The notes under the pieces were generated by a model that saw only the letters and a list, made by a program, of their open reading frames with translations, had not been told where the DNA came from and made no database searches. DNA of 64,000 bases from NCBI GenBank assembly GCA_905250025.1, contig CAJNOJ010000028.1:496001-560000 (forward strand). The letters are read 5' to 3'. This document shows, in pieces, positions 46,701-59,138 of this stretch (the stretch's first letter is position 1; each line of letters begins with the position of its first letter). This DNA is from Adineta ricciae (Eukaryota; Rotifera; Eurotatoria; Adinetida; Adinetidae). The translations under genes were made by a program, and so were the position numbers.

Positions 46701-48533
46701 TATCGACATTAAACTCGACTAATGATGAACAACAATCGCGTCTAATCATTCAATATCACTTTACACAATGGAAAGATATGGATGTACCAAGTGATTCACA
46801 TTCATTGCTTCATCTAATACATGAAGTCAATGAGCAAACACCTCCTGAACAATATCCGATTGTCGTTCATTGCACGTAAGAGAATCTTCAACATAGTGAA
46901 CCTTACAAAGGACAACTGAGGATTACAAATAAATGAATTTGTTTTCTGTGTAGTGCTGGTGTTGGCCGAACAGGCACTTATATTGCCATTGATGCCATGA
47001 TTGACAAAATTGCACAAGAAGGAAAAATTGACATCTATGATTTTGTATTACAAATGCGCCGTGAACGTAGCTTAATGGTTCAAACAGTGGTATGTATCTC
47101 CTCGATACATTGACAACTAGATGAATATCTTGTTTTATATAGAGACAATACGTGTTTATATATCGATCGTTACTCGAATACTATTTATATGGAAGTACAA
47201 GAATAGAAGCGAATTTGTTCCGCTCAACATATTCCAATTTGAAAAAGAATAAGCAAAATCTACTCATTGCTGAATATAAAGTAAGTAGTGCATAAATGTT
47301 CTCGCACAAGCCAATTGTTTTCCCTGCTTTCCTTTTAGAAATTATCTTTGTTACCAGTGGAAAATATCTCCCAACGTGACGCACATTCCTCCGACAATAT
47401 CGACAAAAACCGACATCCTCAAATAGTACCTTGTAAGTTAGCCCGTCTGATTCTTTCGATCATAAAAACCGATTTCGTTTATAGACGATCGCAATCGTGT
47501 ATGTTTGAGTCGAATACTTGGACATCCGTATATCAATGCATCATTTGTTGAAGTAAATATTTTGCTGAAATGATCATCAAAACGGACGTCTTTTTGCATC
47601 GTTTAGGGTTATACCCATCAATGTTCATTTATTATCACACAAGATCCATTATTAGAAACTGTTCATGAGTTTTGGCGAATGTTTATTGAACATGATTCTA
47701 ATTGTATTGTACAATTACATACAGTCAGTGAGGTAAGCCTATTTGTAATGTTTATTTTCTGCTGTTCGAAAACATTATATCGATTTGTTTTTTCTCATTT
47801 CCTTAGTCATCTCCGAAATGTCCGATTTATTACCCAAATGATTTTGATACAACAATGAAAATTGGCTCGACAACGCTCTTAAAATTAGTCCACAAAGAGT
47901 TCATTCAAGAAAAATTCATCATTAGAGAATTTTGTTTAACAGACACACGTGAAGCGATGTCAAAAAGCATCTTTCACTTCGAATATCTTCTTCCTATTAG
48001 TACCAATGATGAGCACGAGAATGCACAATGTATTCCAGCGATTCTATCCAATAGTTTATTCGACTTTATCGGTCACATCAATAAACGACGACACACAACG
48101 AATCATCATCGGTATATCACTGTTCATTGCGGGTATGTTTCTATTCAATCTATTTCGATAAAGATCCTTTTCTAACTCACATTATTCTCATTAGAAATGG
48201 TGGTCCGGCCTGTTCATTGTTTTGTATGTGTGTGATGTTATTGGATCAGCTGAAAAATGAACATGCGGTTGATATATTTCAACGAGTGCGTGCACTACAA
48301 CGACAACGCGTATCAATGATAACATCGCTTGTATGTAGTAGAATTTGTGATATGTTGGATTGATTTCTTTTGCTTGTCTTTAGGCTCAATACGAATTTCT
48401 TTATGAGATGATTTCGAAATTCTTGGAAGAATCCTTTGATCTCGCTGCTGCTAAATCGTCTCCGTCATTAAACAACAGTGTGTACGATAACAATGTCATT
48501 GAAACAGAAGAAGCCACACAAGATCGTCTTTAA
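43764..48533 (+). CDS. Receptor-type protein tyrosine phosphatase, tandem domains with dead D2
   Basis: Single-pass phosphatase that removes phosphate from tyrosines at the inner membrane face. Eighteen exons between 43764-44088 and 48384-48533; all phases agree, giving 979 residues. An N-terminal signal peptide ([11 protein letters not shown]) is followed by a Thr/Ser-rich, mucin-like ectodomain of about 190 residues with no FN3 or Ig domain, as in the PTPRA/E type. The TM segment lies at about residues 208-231. D1 keeps the KNRF loop (KNRY in most), [14 protein letters not shown], the KCHQYWPE strand, the active site HCTAGVGRTG (Cys588, Arg594) and the Q-loop VRQY. Its WPD loop reads WKDMDVP, keeping the Asp acid. 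D2 reads HCGNGGPACS (Cys884), without the Arg, and its WPD loop is lost, so it should be inactive and regulatory. Confidence 0.9.
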
Positions 48534-48830
48534 AATCTCATGTTTTTCTATGTTTCTTCTACGAGCCTATTTTCTAGTCTTTGTGAAATGTTTTGTTTTT
48601 CTCTTTCTGTTCACCAGATATTATTTCTTCTTCTCCTCTATTCACCTCGTTACCTTATAAATCTCCCATCTATTTGTATATTTGACTAATTGTTTTTCAA
48701 GAATTTATATCTCTACACATATAAAACCAAATCTTTATTCTTGTTTTTCTTCTTAAAAAGTCTCGCGTTCGGAAAAAAAAAGTAAGAAAAGAATAATATG
48801 CGAATGTTTAATAAAGAAATTCCAACAGAT

Positions 48831-50464
48831 CTAGACTGTCTTTATTTGTTTTTCTTCCGGAGATTTCGGCTGAGCAGAAAGAAATCGTTCGAGTAAATCA
48901 AGCATGGCTCGCGGCTGATCATATGGTACCATATGACCAGCATTGCGTACAGTTGCGAGGAAAAATCGATTATTGTTCGCTGTTTTAATATAACCAGCTA
49001 CCTCCGAATCACTGTCAGCAACTTTCCATACTTTTCGCGGTGCTTGATGAAGTTCATCCGCTCCAAACCAATTCAACTGGTTGACCCATTCCATTGTTAA
49101 TGGTACAGCAATGATAATATCTAATTGTCCATTGTATATCATTACACTATAATTAGCACTTGCGATCGCTGCAACTTTCCATGCCATGCTTTGCATCTAG
49201 AACGAATCATGTGAGAAAAGTGATGTTGAAAGTACTTTTCGAAGACGTTACCACATCGTTCATGAGCATTTTTTCCACCGTATCACTCTGACTACCGTAG
49301 GAGAGATTACCGACATGAATTTGTTTTCGTCGTTCAGCATGTGTAATAAACGAAACAAAGTATCCTTGATCTTCGGGAGCATCAGTTAATAAATAGTTAA
49401 AATAGTTTTTAATGCCTGTGACATTATAGAAATAGGATGTCGTATTGAGAAGATCACCGTTAAGAAGTGCATCGAAAAGGTGGAATGCATCAATGTAACG
49501 TTGTTGTTCAATAGCATAACGCATTAATGCTGTTTGTAAATCAACATAAGCTTTTTGAGATTGATCGATCAGACCGATCTAGAAACGAACATTTAGACTT
49601 GCTCTTCGTTTTCGTGGTTTTTACCTGGTAGAGAAAATCTCCATACATATATTGATTGAGAGGATCTGTCAAACCATCACCAATAGTCATACCTTTTAAA
49701 TTGATTTTCACTTTCACTTGTGGATTTTGATTTTCAACATGAATTTTGTAGGTTATCGAAGGTACATATTTACCAGCATAACTTTCTCCTGTAACATAGA
49801 ATGGATTCGACGCATAATCCGTAAAGATTTGAAAGAATTGCGTCAATGCAGAATGGAGATCACGTGCTACATCTTCTTGTGATCGCGCATAACCTTCTTC
49901 ATTATCTGTAAAACTGAAACCAGTTCCAACAGGATTATCGATAAAGATGAGATGATAGTTTTTATTCCATGTGATTTCGCGTAATTGAATGTATCCATTC
50001 GCGTCGATATAGATTGGTCCGATTTCTGTAAAAAGTGCAAAAAGTGATGAAGAACCGGGACCACCTTGTAACCAGAGCATCACCGGTGTGTCTGGTTTGT
50101 TTCCATTTTGAGCAGGAAAAAACCAAAAGAACATATTGGAATTATATGCTTTATTCACAGTTAGGTAACCAGAAAACGATTGTTGTTTCAGTGGTAAAAG
50201 GTTGACTAAACTGAAAAGAACGTGAAATTTCATGTAGAACATCGAAAGTGAATGGAATTAAAAAATGACAAACCTCAAATTTCTTGCTTCAGCAAGTTTT
50301 CCCTGTTCAATGTAAGGTGTGAGAAAAAGTGGTTCACCAGGATCTTCATTCACATCGAGAACTGTCGGTTTGCCCGTTGGGTATAATCGACGAAATGGAC
50401 CTCGATATCCGTGAGCACCGCTTAGAGCAGTTAAATAAATAAAGATAGTTGCTAGTATATACAT
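48831..50464 (-). CDS. CPVL: Serine carboxypeptidase, CPVL-like (peptidase S10)
   Basis: Secretory/lysosomal enzyme cutting single residues from peptide C-termini. Four exons: 50274-50464, 49625-50210, 49252-49578, 48831-49196; phases agree, giving 489 residues, a normal family length. A signal peptide (MYILATIFIYLTALSGAHG) comes first. Family stretches SGYLTVNKAYNSNMFFWFF and LWLQGGPGSSSLF match CPVL closely. The catalytic triad is complete: Ser207 in GESYAG, Asp394 in YNGQLD, His456 in NAGHMVPYDQP. There are several N-glycosylation sites (NTTS, NVTG, NLS). The start codon is 60 bp from that of the PUSL1-like gene on the other strand, and the 3' end is convergent with the phosphatase gene, 297 bp away. 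No sign of damage. Confidence 0.93.
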
Positions 50465-50524
50465 ATCTTAAAGAATAATCTACAAATGAAATAAGAATGT
50501 TATACTTCCTTTTAGATACTACTA
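50465..50524. promoter_or_regulatory. 60-bp head-to-head interval (shared promoter region)
   Basis: The start codons of CPVL (minus) and the PUSL1-like gene (plus) are only 60 bp apart with no room for separate promoters, so control elements are probably shared or lie inside the genes. No TATA or other motif could be assigned. Confidence 0.5.
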
Positions 50525-51559
50525 ATGCGTATCCTTGTCTATTTATGCTATCGAGGATACAGTATAAAAGGAACATTTTCCGCACTGAACAAACCAGTAT
50601 CTTCAACAAGTTTTCTTCAAGATACTCTTGAAAAAGCGATATTACGTTTCTGTCCTGCACGACGACCGAAAATTCTACTTTCAACATACACAGAATGTAA
50701 TGTGCATTCATTATGTAATACCGCTGTAAGTTCTTTTAGGAAACATGCGTTGATGAAAAGAGACTTTTCCGATTTCTTAGACCGTTGATTTTGAATTACC
50801 GGGAAAACAAAAATTAGGCACTGATGATTTAGATATCCCATGGTTTAAATTCAATATCAATCGAATACTGATTGAAGGTAACCGAACTATGCGTGTAATC
50901 GATGCACGTTTTGTGCACGATGCTTTCGAACCGAAACTCGCAGCAACACAACGAACTTATTTATATCGATTTCTTGTAAGTCGTTGAAATTTTTCTAACC
51001 TTACTAGAACAATATATTCCAGACGGATTCATCGATGTCAGTTATTGAACAACCACTGAGCACTTCTCTATCATTGCCCGTTTCCCTACCTTTACTACGT
51101 TCGGCTATTTCACTGATTCATGATCGTTCGATTGATTATTCATCATTTACATTGCCCGAAGCTCGTAATCTATTGAAAGACGGTCGTCGTATCGTTGGAG
51201 TGCATCTGTCCGAACCGGCAACTCTATTTTCAAAACTAAGACCCATTCCATCGAGTGGATTTTGTCTTCAACTAACCTGTACGAATTTTCTTTATCAAAT
51301 GGTACGTCGATTGACCACTGAACTGATTCATGTCGCACAAGGACTGTCAACACTTGAAGAATTCGAAAGAAAATTACATTCTCCCAATCAAAAGCAAGTT
51401 CCTCTCAATGAAGATCAACTTCTAGATATCAACGGTCTTTATTTGCAAAACGTGAAGTACGATGAACAAGATTTTCAACGTTATGTTACCTATACAACAT
51501 TAACAACAATGAAAACTAAGTTATATCCATTAGCACCTGTGCTCACAGGTGAAGAATGA
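50525..51559 (+). CDS. TruA-family tRNA pseudouridine synthase-like protein (PUSL1-like), altered active site
   Basis: TruA-family enzymes convert uridine to pseudouridine in tRNA; PUSL1 is the small, probably mitochondrial animal member. Three exons, 50525-50725, 50781-50975 and 51023-51559, all phase 0, give 310 residues. Family marks are the N-terminal strand (RILVYLCYRG), VIDARFVHDAFEPK with TQRTYLYRF, and the C-terminal NFLYQMVRRLTTELI. The catalytic motif RTDxGVH is replaced by YTECNVH at residues 55-61: the Asp nucleophile becomes Glu57 and the Arg becomes Tyr55. His61 is kept. The protein may therefore be an inactive RNA binder or a very slow enzyme. The frame and splice sites are clean, so this is not a decayed gene. 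No strong mitochondrial presequence is visible. Confidence 0.82.
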
Positions 51560-52196
51560 TAAATTGTTTTTGATAAATAAAATATTTAGACAGTTAAACA
51601 TGTTGTATTCGATATCAATTGTTATCATAGTTAACAGGTATTCATTACCGATCTGCATGAGCATGACGTTCAATATAAATGAACAATGAGATTCTATCAG
51701 ATAATCATGCTATTGATAAAAAGAAAGAAAAACGATGTTGGTCATTATGAAAATCGCCTTGTCGACTTGCGAATCGAATATCTAGTTAGATAAAAACTTT
51801 TTGACAAGTTTTCAAAACTTATTAGAATCAATCGGTTTCAACGAATGACATTTCTCGCTAAGTGCACAATCTCATCTAAACTAATGAAGTACTATTGCAA
51901 ATCTATTTGCGTACGCTGTCCCTGCGTAATTATCTTGCATTTGTGTTCGTTACTCTCCTTGTCTCTCTTTTTCTCTATCTCATATGTCCACGAGAACACT
52001 ATACAAATCAGAAGTCATCCATATACTAATGTTCTTCTTCTCGATATTTTTCTTTCTTTCTTTCTCCTTCTCTTCTCATTCTCCGTCTTTTTATGTGCGA
52101 CTAATAAGCGAGAAATAAAGCGAAACATTTTGGCTATATTCATATTACAATTGTATTTGTGTATCTCTATCTATTCTATTAAAAAAAAATCAAACT
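51560..52196. other. Spacer downstream of the PUSL1-like gene
   Basis: The AATAAA-like signal (ATAAATAAAATA) near 51577 fits polyadenylation of the gene upstream. The rest is pyrimidine-rich; a long hydrophobic open frame from 51845 looks like chance translation of CTTT-rich sequence. Confidence 0.5.
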
Positions 52197-53060
52197 ATGA
52201 TGCCAATGTTCTTCCTAATTCTGTTCATCCTCAACAAAGCCAATGGTAAATTTGTGTTAAACGCGGAAAGCTCATCGATTGTTGTTCTACGACATATTCG
52301 TCTGATGACAGATGATGAGTATTATCGTATTCGTTGTCCATACCATTTGAATCACTTAACTCTCACATTACTGAACTATTCCAATGGGATCTGCTATGAT
52401 TTGTACACGAAATCTATCAATGATGGCTGTATGAACTATCGGTCTCCTTGTCGCTACCACGCCAAACCTATTCAACTGAGTTGCAATAGCCAACCATATT
52501 CAAAACATGTCGATATCACTTATCAATGCTCGTCATCACCTTCGAAATTGTCTCGAATATTTTTACCCGACAATGAAAAGTAAGTTCAGACAAATTAAAT
52601 CGAAACATTCCAAAATTTTTATCGATGATATACTACTAGAAAAGCAATATCTCCCATCGCAAATAATCTACCTTTTCTTTCTACACATCATCCACCCAAA
52701 GCTGCAACTGTGCATGCGTTAACATTTCCATCAATGTCATCACATATTGAAGAAAGCATCGGAATATTTCTTGTTGGCCTAGTAACAGTGTTTCTTCTGT
52801 GGTTAACCGTATGTTGTATATGGTTCATGCGTTGTGGCCACATAAATGAAGAAGATGATGGAAAATGCGAATTATTATCCTTTCAACCTGCTCAACAAGC
52901 AGATCTAGTTGATTTTACCGTGCTCACTGAACGCATGCCTACGATTGTTGGAAATCTCTCCGGCCATACAAGTACAGGTGGACTTGAAGCTGTTCGCCTC
53001 CATGTCAATCCCATCGAAAATAAACGTATATCATCATTGAAAATGACACAAATCGATTGA
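52197..53060 (+). CDS. Small type I membrane protein with SUEL-lectin-like ectodomain
   Basis: Two exons, 52197-52579 and 52640-53060, phase 2, give 267 residues. A signal peptide (MMPMFFLILFILNKANG) is followed by a Cys-bearing domain of about 90 residues (IRCPYHL ... GICYD ... DGCMN ... CRYHA ... LSCNS ... VDITYQC). The Cys order and the closing YxC resemble rhamnose-binding (SUEL) lectin domains, but the match is weak and done by eye. A stalk, a TM segment (IGIFLVGLVTVFLLWLTVCCIWF) and a cytoplasmic tail of about 75 residues follow. It could be a cell-surface lectin or receptor; function unknown. The start could be either of two adjacent ATGs (52197 or 52200). Confidence 0.68.
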
Positions 53061-54649
53061 CAATCGATCACTATGCTTGTGTAACACACCTCTCTATACA
53101 ATAAGTGCTTACACATGCATACGTATATGTGTGCATGCACACATGATAATGATCAACACATCATCGATCGTTTTCAATTGTCGACTATGTACTGTAACAT
53201 AATGAATAACTACTTTTCAACTTGACTTGAGCAATTTTTCATAAAAAAAAACGAAATGTAAAAAAAATCTTAATGATCACGTTTCAAAATAAAGTCATGT
53301 AATCAGTGAATCTTATTAATACACTTTACTTCGAACTCAACATTGAAGCAGTGATGATCTTGTAGATAAATCACATAAGGCGATTGATCATCTACGCAAG
53401 AGCATTTGTAATTAATACTCATTTCGATCGTAGTGGTATTCAACAAAATCCTAACTTTAAGTAGCTTCATTATTTTCATTTTCGATGGTCAATTTTGTGT
53501 TTCCACTCCGTAGGATTTAGTCATTTGATACTAAGACCAAAAACACGTCATCTTGATGAGTATACATGCAGGTTATATCATCATTAATGAGAAAAAGAAC
53601 TTCTATCTGATTCGATACATTATACTAATGATAAAAAAATGATGATTCTTATGTAGATAGTTGAACTAGTTGTTAATCGACAAGAAGTGAATAATCTCTG
53701 TTTAACAACTTAGATCGAAAGTCATTAGAATTTCTATGATTTCCAAACGGCAATGACTTTTCCATCTGAGATCATCATGAATACAAACTTACCCGTTATT
53801 ATGATATGCTATTAACGTAAAATCTTGTTCAGCTATTGGACATAATTATCTGAAAGTAAAGAGGAAAATAAATTCCTGGAAGCGACATGTTCAACGATTG
53901 TCCTTGTGCGTAACAATACTGACAGATGATCATAAATATCGAAAAATAATCTTATTTTTAGTAACATTGCGGTTGGTTTGCATTCTTTATACATTGTCCG
54001 TCGACAGATTTCTCAAAGAAGAATTCCAAGAATGTTTGTCTTTCAAATATTTAAACGTTTTATTCTTGTTACAGTCGAACTATCCTTCTTACTTATCATT
54101 TAATAAACAAACCCTCGTGTTTTTTTTTCTTCTTGTCTTTTAGTTGAAAAATCAACCGAATCTGCTCTGTTTTATCAACATTGAAAAGTATCAAACGAGG
54201 ATAAAACAGACGAGACAAATTAGTATAGCAACAAAAAAAACCACAGACAAAGAGTAAAGGAAAGAAAAACAAAAAAATATATATGTATATCTATATATTG
54301 ATTTCTTCCTCAAAAATTTTCCTTTGTTTTCTTTTCGAAGACAAACGGTTCACCAGAAAGGAACACATGCACAGAAAAAAATACACATCCCTGAGCTAGG
54401 AGTCGAATGGGAAATGTAATATAGAAAAATAGTAAGAGAAGTTAAAGTTGAAGAAGACAGAAAGAAAGAAAGGAAGAAGAAGAATGAACAAACCAGGTTA
54501 GCGAAGCAAGAAACACACACACATCCACGCGCGCGTATACACATACAACAGGAGCTGTCCAAGTATAATAATATAGAAATATAAGTTAGAGCAATAGAAC
54601 AACCGAAAAAAGAAAAACTCCTTTCTGTTTCTTGGGCGTTTTTTATACA
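53061..54649. other. Spacer between the membrane-protein gene and BICRA
   Basis: Convergent 3' regions; contains AATAAA near 53288, GA-rich runs (54430-54490) and CA/GT-like short repeats near 54510-54545. No gene recognised. Confidence 0.5.
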
Positions 54650-57600
54650 TCAAGAAAAGCCGAGCAAGTTTTGGACGGCACGTGACGCTTCATCATCTTG
54701 GGTTTGATTGTTATCTTGATGATGATTATCAATATCAAGATCATCGAAGAAGAAATTCGCCGAATCTGATATATCAATGGGATTTTCCTGTTGTTCGATG
54801 GCACCACAATCAACAATGGAATTAATTGCCAATTGAGTTTCATCCGTTGTTCGAACGCTTTCGTCAGGGGCTGAATCACTATTGAACAGTTCATTATAAT
54901 CAGCGTCAGACATAGTTGGACCAAGATTATAATTTGAATTATTTGAAAGGAAATCATATGTTGCAGGAGGTGGAGATGAATTTGGATCAATGACTGGCAC
55001 GGCACTGGGCCTATCTGAAAATTAACAATGAAAAGTCGTACTGTGAATGTTCATGTCCGTGCGGTGTGAATAGCTTACTGTCAATATCAATTGCGCGTCG
55101 TTTTCTTGTTTCATAATCACTTTTTTCGATTTCTAACTGTTCACGTAGGTCATCAAGTTGCATTTTTTCTAATAAATATTTATCAAAAGATTCATTATTC
55201 AACTAAAAACGAAAACAAGAAATAATTCGATCAAAGATTCATTCAAGAAAAGAACTTTACATGATCATTAGATACAGTAAATCTGGATATGGCTTCATTG
55301 ATACGTTCACTAGCAGTCAACAAACTTCGAGCTTCGATTTCGAAAGATTCATCGACTAGAAAAAATGAAGAGATGACATTTCATAGAAGAAAAAAGAACG
55401 TGAAGCATTTCCAGTGACTTACACTGTCGACATTCGTCTTCCGTAGGTTCGTAAGCGGGTGGTGCTGGTTTAGTAAATACATGGTATCGTGTTAAGCGTT
55501 TTATCGCGTCACCACGTGTTAAAAAGCGTGTTTTAAAATCTGGTTTCAAAACATGTGTTTGATCCTTTCGTAGTTGCTGACCGATTCTGATATTTATACA
55601 AAAGATTATAGAGACATTTGCAAAACAAAAGATAACTTACAAATCGGCACTTGATATACGTAAAGAACGCGCGATATTTGCATTGCCAGTGTTAATAGTT
55701 GTGTTTGCTGTTGCTACAGTCGAACCAGGTGGAGCACCCAATAGAATTTTCGTTCGAGGATTCTAAAAAAAGATTGCGATTCTTTGCCTTTCGTTTTACT
55801 AAAATATTTTCTGCAAATCACTTCGTGAAACTATGTGAAAGAACTGATTCCTATTGTGAGATAACGAAGAATCATTGCTCAAAACTCATTAAACTCTAAT
55901 ATAAGGAAAATTGTCAACTAACCACAGTTAATGTCGTTGTTGTATTCATGCCACTAGCTGCATTTTTAGCTAAATATTTCGGTACTAATTCTCTTTGTCC
56001 TCGAGCAAATTGCTGCTGTTTTTCAACTGGTAACGCCGCTATTTGCATTTCTAGCTTTTGGATTTGGAGTTTCTTTTCGAGTGATAATTCCATGGGTAAA
56101 ATCTTTTGTGCCTAAGTTAGAAACAAAATACTTGAAAATTGAAAAAAGTAGTTCGATATATAATTTTACTTGTAAATCAGGTAAGTTCACATGACGTAGC
56201 TTTTTCAAAACAGCATTTAATAATTCATCTTGTTTCGCAAGTGGTAGCTGTATCAATGTCGTACCATTCGGTTTCTGTTGCGTTCCAACAACGGAAGTCG
56301 TCATTGCTGTCGCTGCTGTTGTCGTCGTCGTCGTCGTTGCTGGTATGATGGTCACTGATGTTTCACGTTTAATCGACGGATTCGATAATAAAGTATTCAA
56401 TGTAGTTGACTGATCGAGTAAACGCTGACGATGTTGCCCACTTATCCGAGATTGTTCAACTGACTGTGATAATGTTTCACGATATCGAATAATTCGTGTG
56501 CAGAATTCACGATCCTTGTCAGTCGACGAATGGATTTGAGACAGATAGGTATCGATTAATGTAATTTGTTTTTCAGCATCTAAATCGATATTTTCAGGAA
56601 AAGTATATAATTGAAATCGTACATAAAAAAAAAAGGAATCTTACCACTCCCACTTGTTTGAAGATCATTTACTAATTGTGTAGTGAGATCACTGTTCGTT
56701 GATGTAGATGAATCTATATCGTACACGGAAAATGAGTATTTCTTTATCGAAATCTTCAGTCGACTTTTACTTTTATCAATGGATTTCGAAAGAATGTTAT
56801 CATTGTTTGGTACTTGAACTATTATATTACCGGTTTGTGGTTTGGACAGTATTGGAGTACTTAGTCTTTGTCCAGTAGGCAACATCAAGCTGAAAATATA
56901 TTTTTATATATCGAAACTGGAAATTAAGGAGAAAACAGCAGCTCGTACTTTGTTGTTGGACTGCTCGTCGTCATCGTTGATGTATTCGGTGGACGAACAA
57001 ACCGCAGTGTCGTTGCTGCTGGTGAATTGTTCCCCAAAGAAACTTGTGAAAGTAGAGATCCAGTACCTGGAAGAAAACCAAAATATCCAACGTAATTCTC
57101 CAAAAACAAACACGAAATTTACTATTTTGTGTTGCACCATTTTGTAGAATGTGTGTTGAAGTACTTGGTTGACTGATAGTCGTCGTCGTTGTCGTCGTCG
57201 AAGGCTTAAAAATTTCAAATTAGCAAATGTGTTATTCAGAAAATCACCTTTACCGTTGTAGATTGCTGTGTCGACGAATACTTTTGTTGTAAAAGTCTTG
57301 TGAACATATTCAATGGTATTAACGTTTGATTTCCATTGATATTGATTGCAACCATTTGTTGCTGATTCGCTGTGGTTGTCGTTTGAACAGCTGGTTGTTG
57401 TTGTTGGATAACTGTTTGGTTTAAAATGACATTAACATTCGTTTGCGAACCAATCGTTTGACTGAGTACTCTCGCTGCCTCGTTGGTATTAATTTGTTGT
57501 GGATGTTGTGCTTGTGCTGGAGCAAGATTAGTTAACGATGGATTCGTATTGAAATTGAATGTATTTTGTGTAATTTGTACATTTGTATTATTAGTTGTGT

Positions 57601-57901
57601 TTTGATTATAGATATTATTTCCAGTAGGATTGACATTTGTTGTAGACGATCGATTTTGATCAGTAGTATTAGTTAGTAGGCGTTGTTGAGATCCAGGATT
57701 ATTCGATGACTAGAAGAAAGCGAAAGATGAGAGAATTTTCGAAGTGAATTTTAGTTTTTCTATTTACAGATTTTGCTGATGAACGAAGAAATGCATCGAG
57801 TGCTGCTGGATCTCTGTGAAACAGAATGGAATGCAATGAGATCAACGAACGTGAAGTGAATCTTACTGAATAATGTCGATAATTGATCGACCTTGACTCA
57901 T
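54650..57901 (-). CDS. BICRA: BICRA/BICRAL-like (GLTSCR1 domain) subunit of ncBAF
   Basis: Nuclear subunit defining the non-canonical BAF (GBAF) chromatin remodeller, where the GLTSCR domain contacts SMARC subunits and BRD9. Thirteen exons from 57867-57901 to 54650-55014; phases agree, giving about 816 residues. The first part is Gln/Asn/Thr-rich and disordered. The second half has KQQQFARGQRELVPKYLAKN. The GLTSCR domain begins near residue 567: LRKDQ ... LKPDFKTRF ... RGDAIKRLTRYHVF, then FDESFEIEARSLLTASERI, matching the vertebrate pattern (DA..RLL.YHVF then DEEFE....LL.RT). A basic coiled segment and an acidic tail with LLGFS at the end follow. Vertebrate proteins are longer (over 1000 residues). 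BICRA versus BICRAL cannot be told; the animal probably has one gene. Confidence 0.78.
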
Positions 57902-59138
57902 AATTTTGAAGGACGCTAAAATGAGAAAAAGAAAGTCAAGACAGAATGGAGGAATGAATATTATTTACCAGAATTTAATCAAATAAATCATCTAACATAA
58001 AGAAAGGTTTTCTTTATTTATATAACATTACATCTAGAAAATAAACGATCAATGAAAATCTCCTCCTTGGATTCTTGGGAGTCAAATGAGGTACAACACA
58101 TGAGAAACATTTTCTTTCTGATAGTTTTCTGAAGTTTTTTTTTCTTTCTTTTGTTTCCTTTTTTATTCGAAAATAGAGATCATCGATTGCTCTTTAATTG
58201 AGGTTACGTTTTTTGAACTCGTGAACCGCGATTTTTGCTAATATCGAACAAGGCCAAAAACAGAGAAAAAGAGAGAACAATTCTGTGACTCATTTACAAG
58301 ACCTCACTTTGCTTTCTTGTCGGATCTATCTCTCTCTCTCTCTTTCTCTCTCTCTCCTTTATTGAAAAAAAATATATATCGAAAGAGAGAGATTTTTCTC
58401 TTATCGCCATCTTGTCAGTCTGATGTTGTTTGTGTTTGATAGAACATCAGTGGAGAGGCCTCGTCGACGCTTTTCATAATACGCGAAAAAAAGATAATCA
58501 AGAAGGAGCAAGTATTTTTGAAAAGTTTATTGTTGAAAAAAAGAATCGTTTGTGTAAAGAATCATGGTGAAAAATTATCCGAAGAATGCGCAGTAAAGAT
58601 GGCGTTGTGTAAAGGTGAACGAAAAGCTGTACGTGTATTTATGTAGGAATACCTACGTATTACTGAGCGCCACTGTCTCATCTAACTTTCGGCGACAACT
58701 ATTTATCAGTTCGACATGCAGAATGGAATAATTACCGCGCGAACCGACCTGGACAAGCAGTTCGATTTGTCTCTGATTACATAAAAAAAAAAATCTTGTT
58801 TGCTTTTTCACATGAGTCAAATGAAAACAAAGGACCTTCCCGACTCGTAAAATTTCGATTAAAGTTAGGCAATTTCTATGTGCAAAGCGAATAGGGACAT
58901 AGTTAGCGTCCTCTTCTGTTTCGTTTAGCGAGCGTAACATCGATTTGATTGGTGAATAGCAAATATTGTCACTTTGAAAAGTCTTCAATCAACGGTTGGA
59001 TAATCCGTGAAGCATTTTTGTCTTTGTTGGCTTGTCAGCAACACGTCATCAATTATGATTTGAATTAAAGTTCATTGTTATGTATACCATGTCTCATTTA
59101 ATTTGAGATATATACTATTTATCACAATAAAACCTTAC
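57902..59138. other. Divergent spacer between BICRA and RNase T2 genes
   Basis: 1.2 kb upstream of both genes, including a TC microsatellite. AT-rich, no gene recognised. It probably carries both promoters. Confidence 0.5.
58329..58357. repeat. (TC)n microsatellite, one interruption
   Basis: TC dinucleotides with a single TTT interruption; further GA-rich sequence follows at 58381, so short inverted pairing is possible. Confidence 0.85.

Noticed and set aside
51845-52249. Plus-strand hydrophobic open frame of 134 codons
   Set aside because: Mostly Leu/Phe/Ser from CTTT-rich DNA and overlaps the start of the better-supported membrane-protein gene in another frame.
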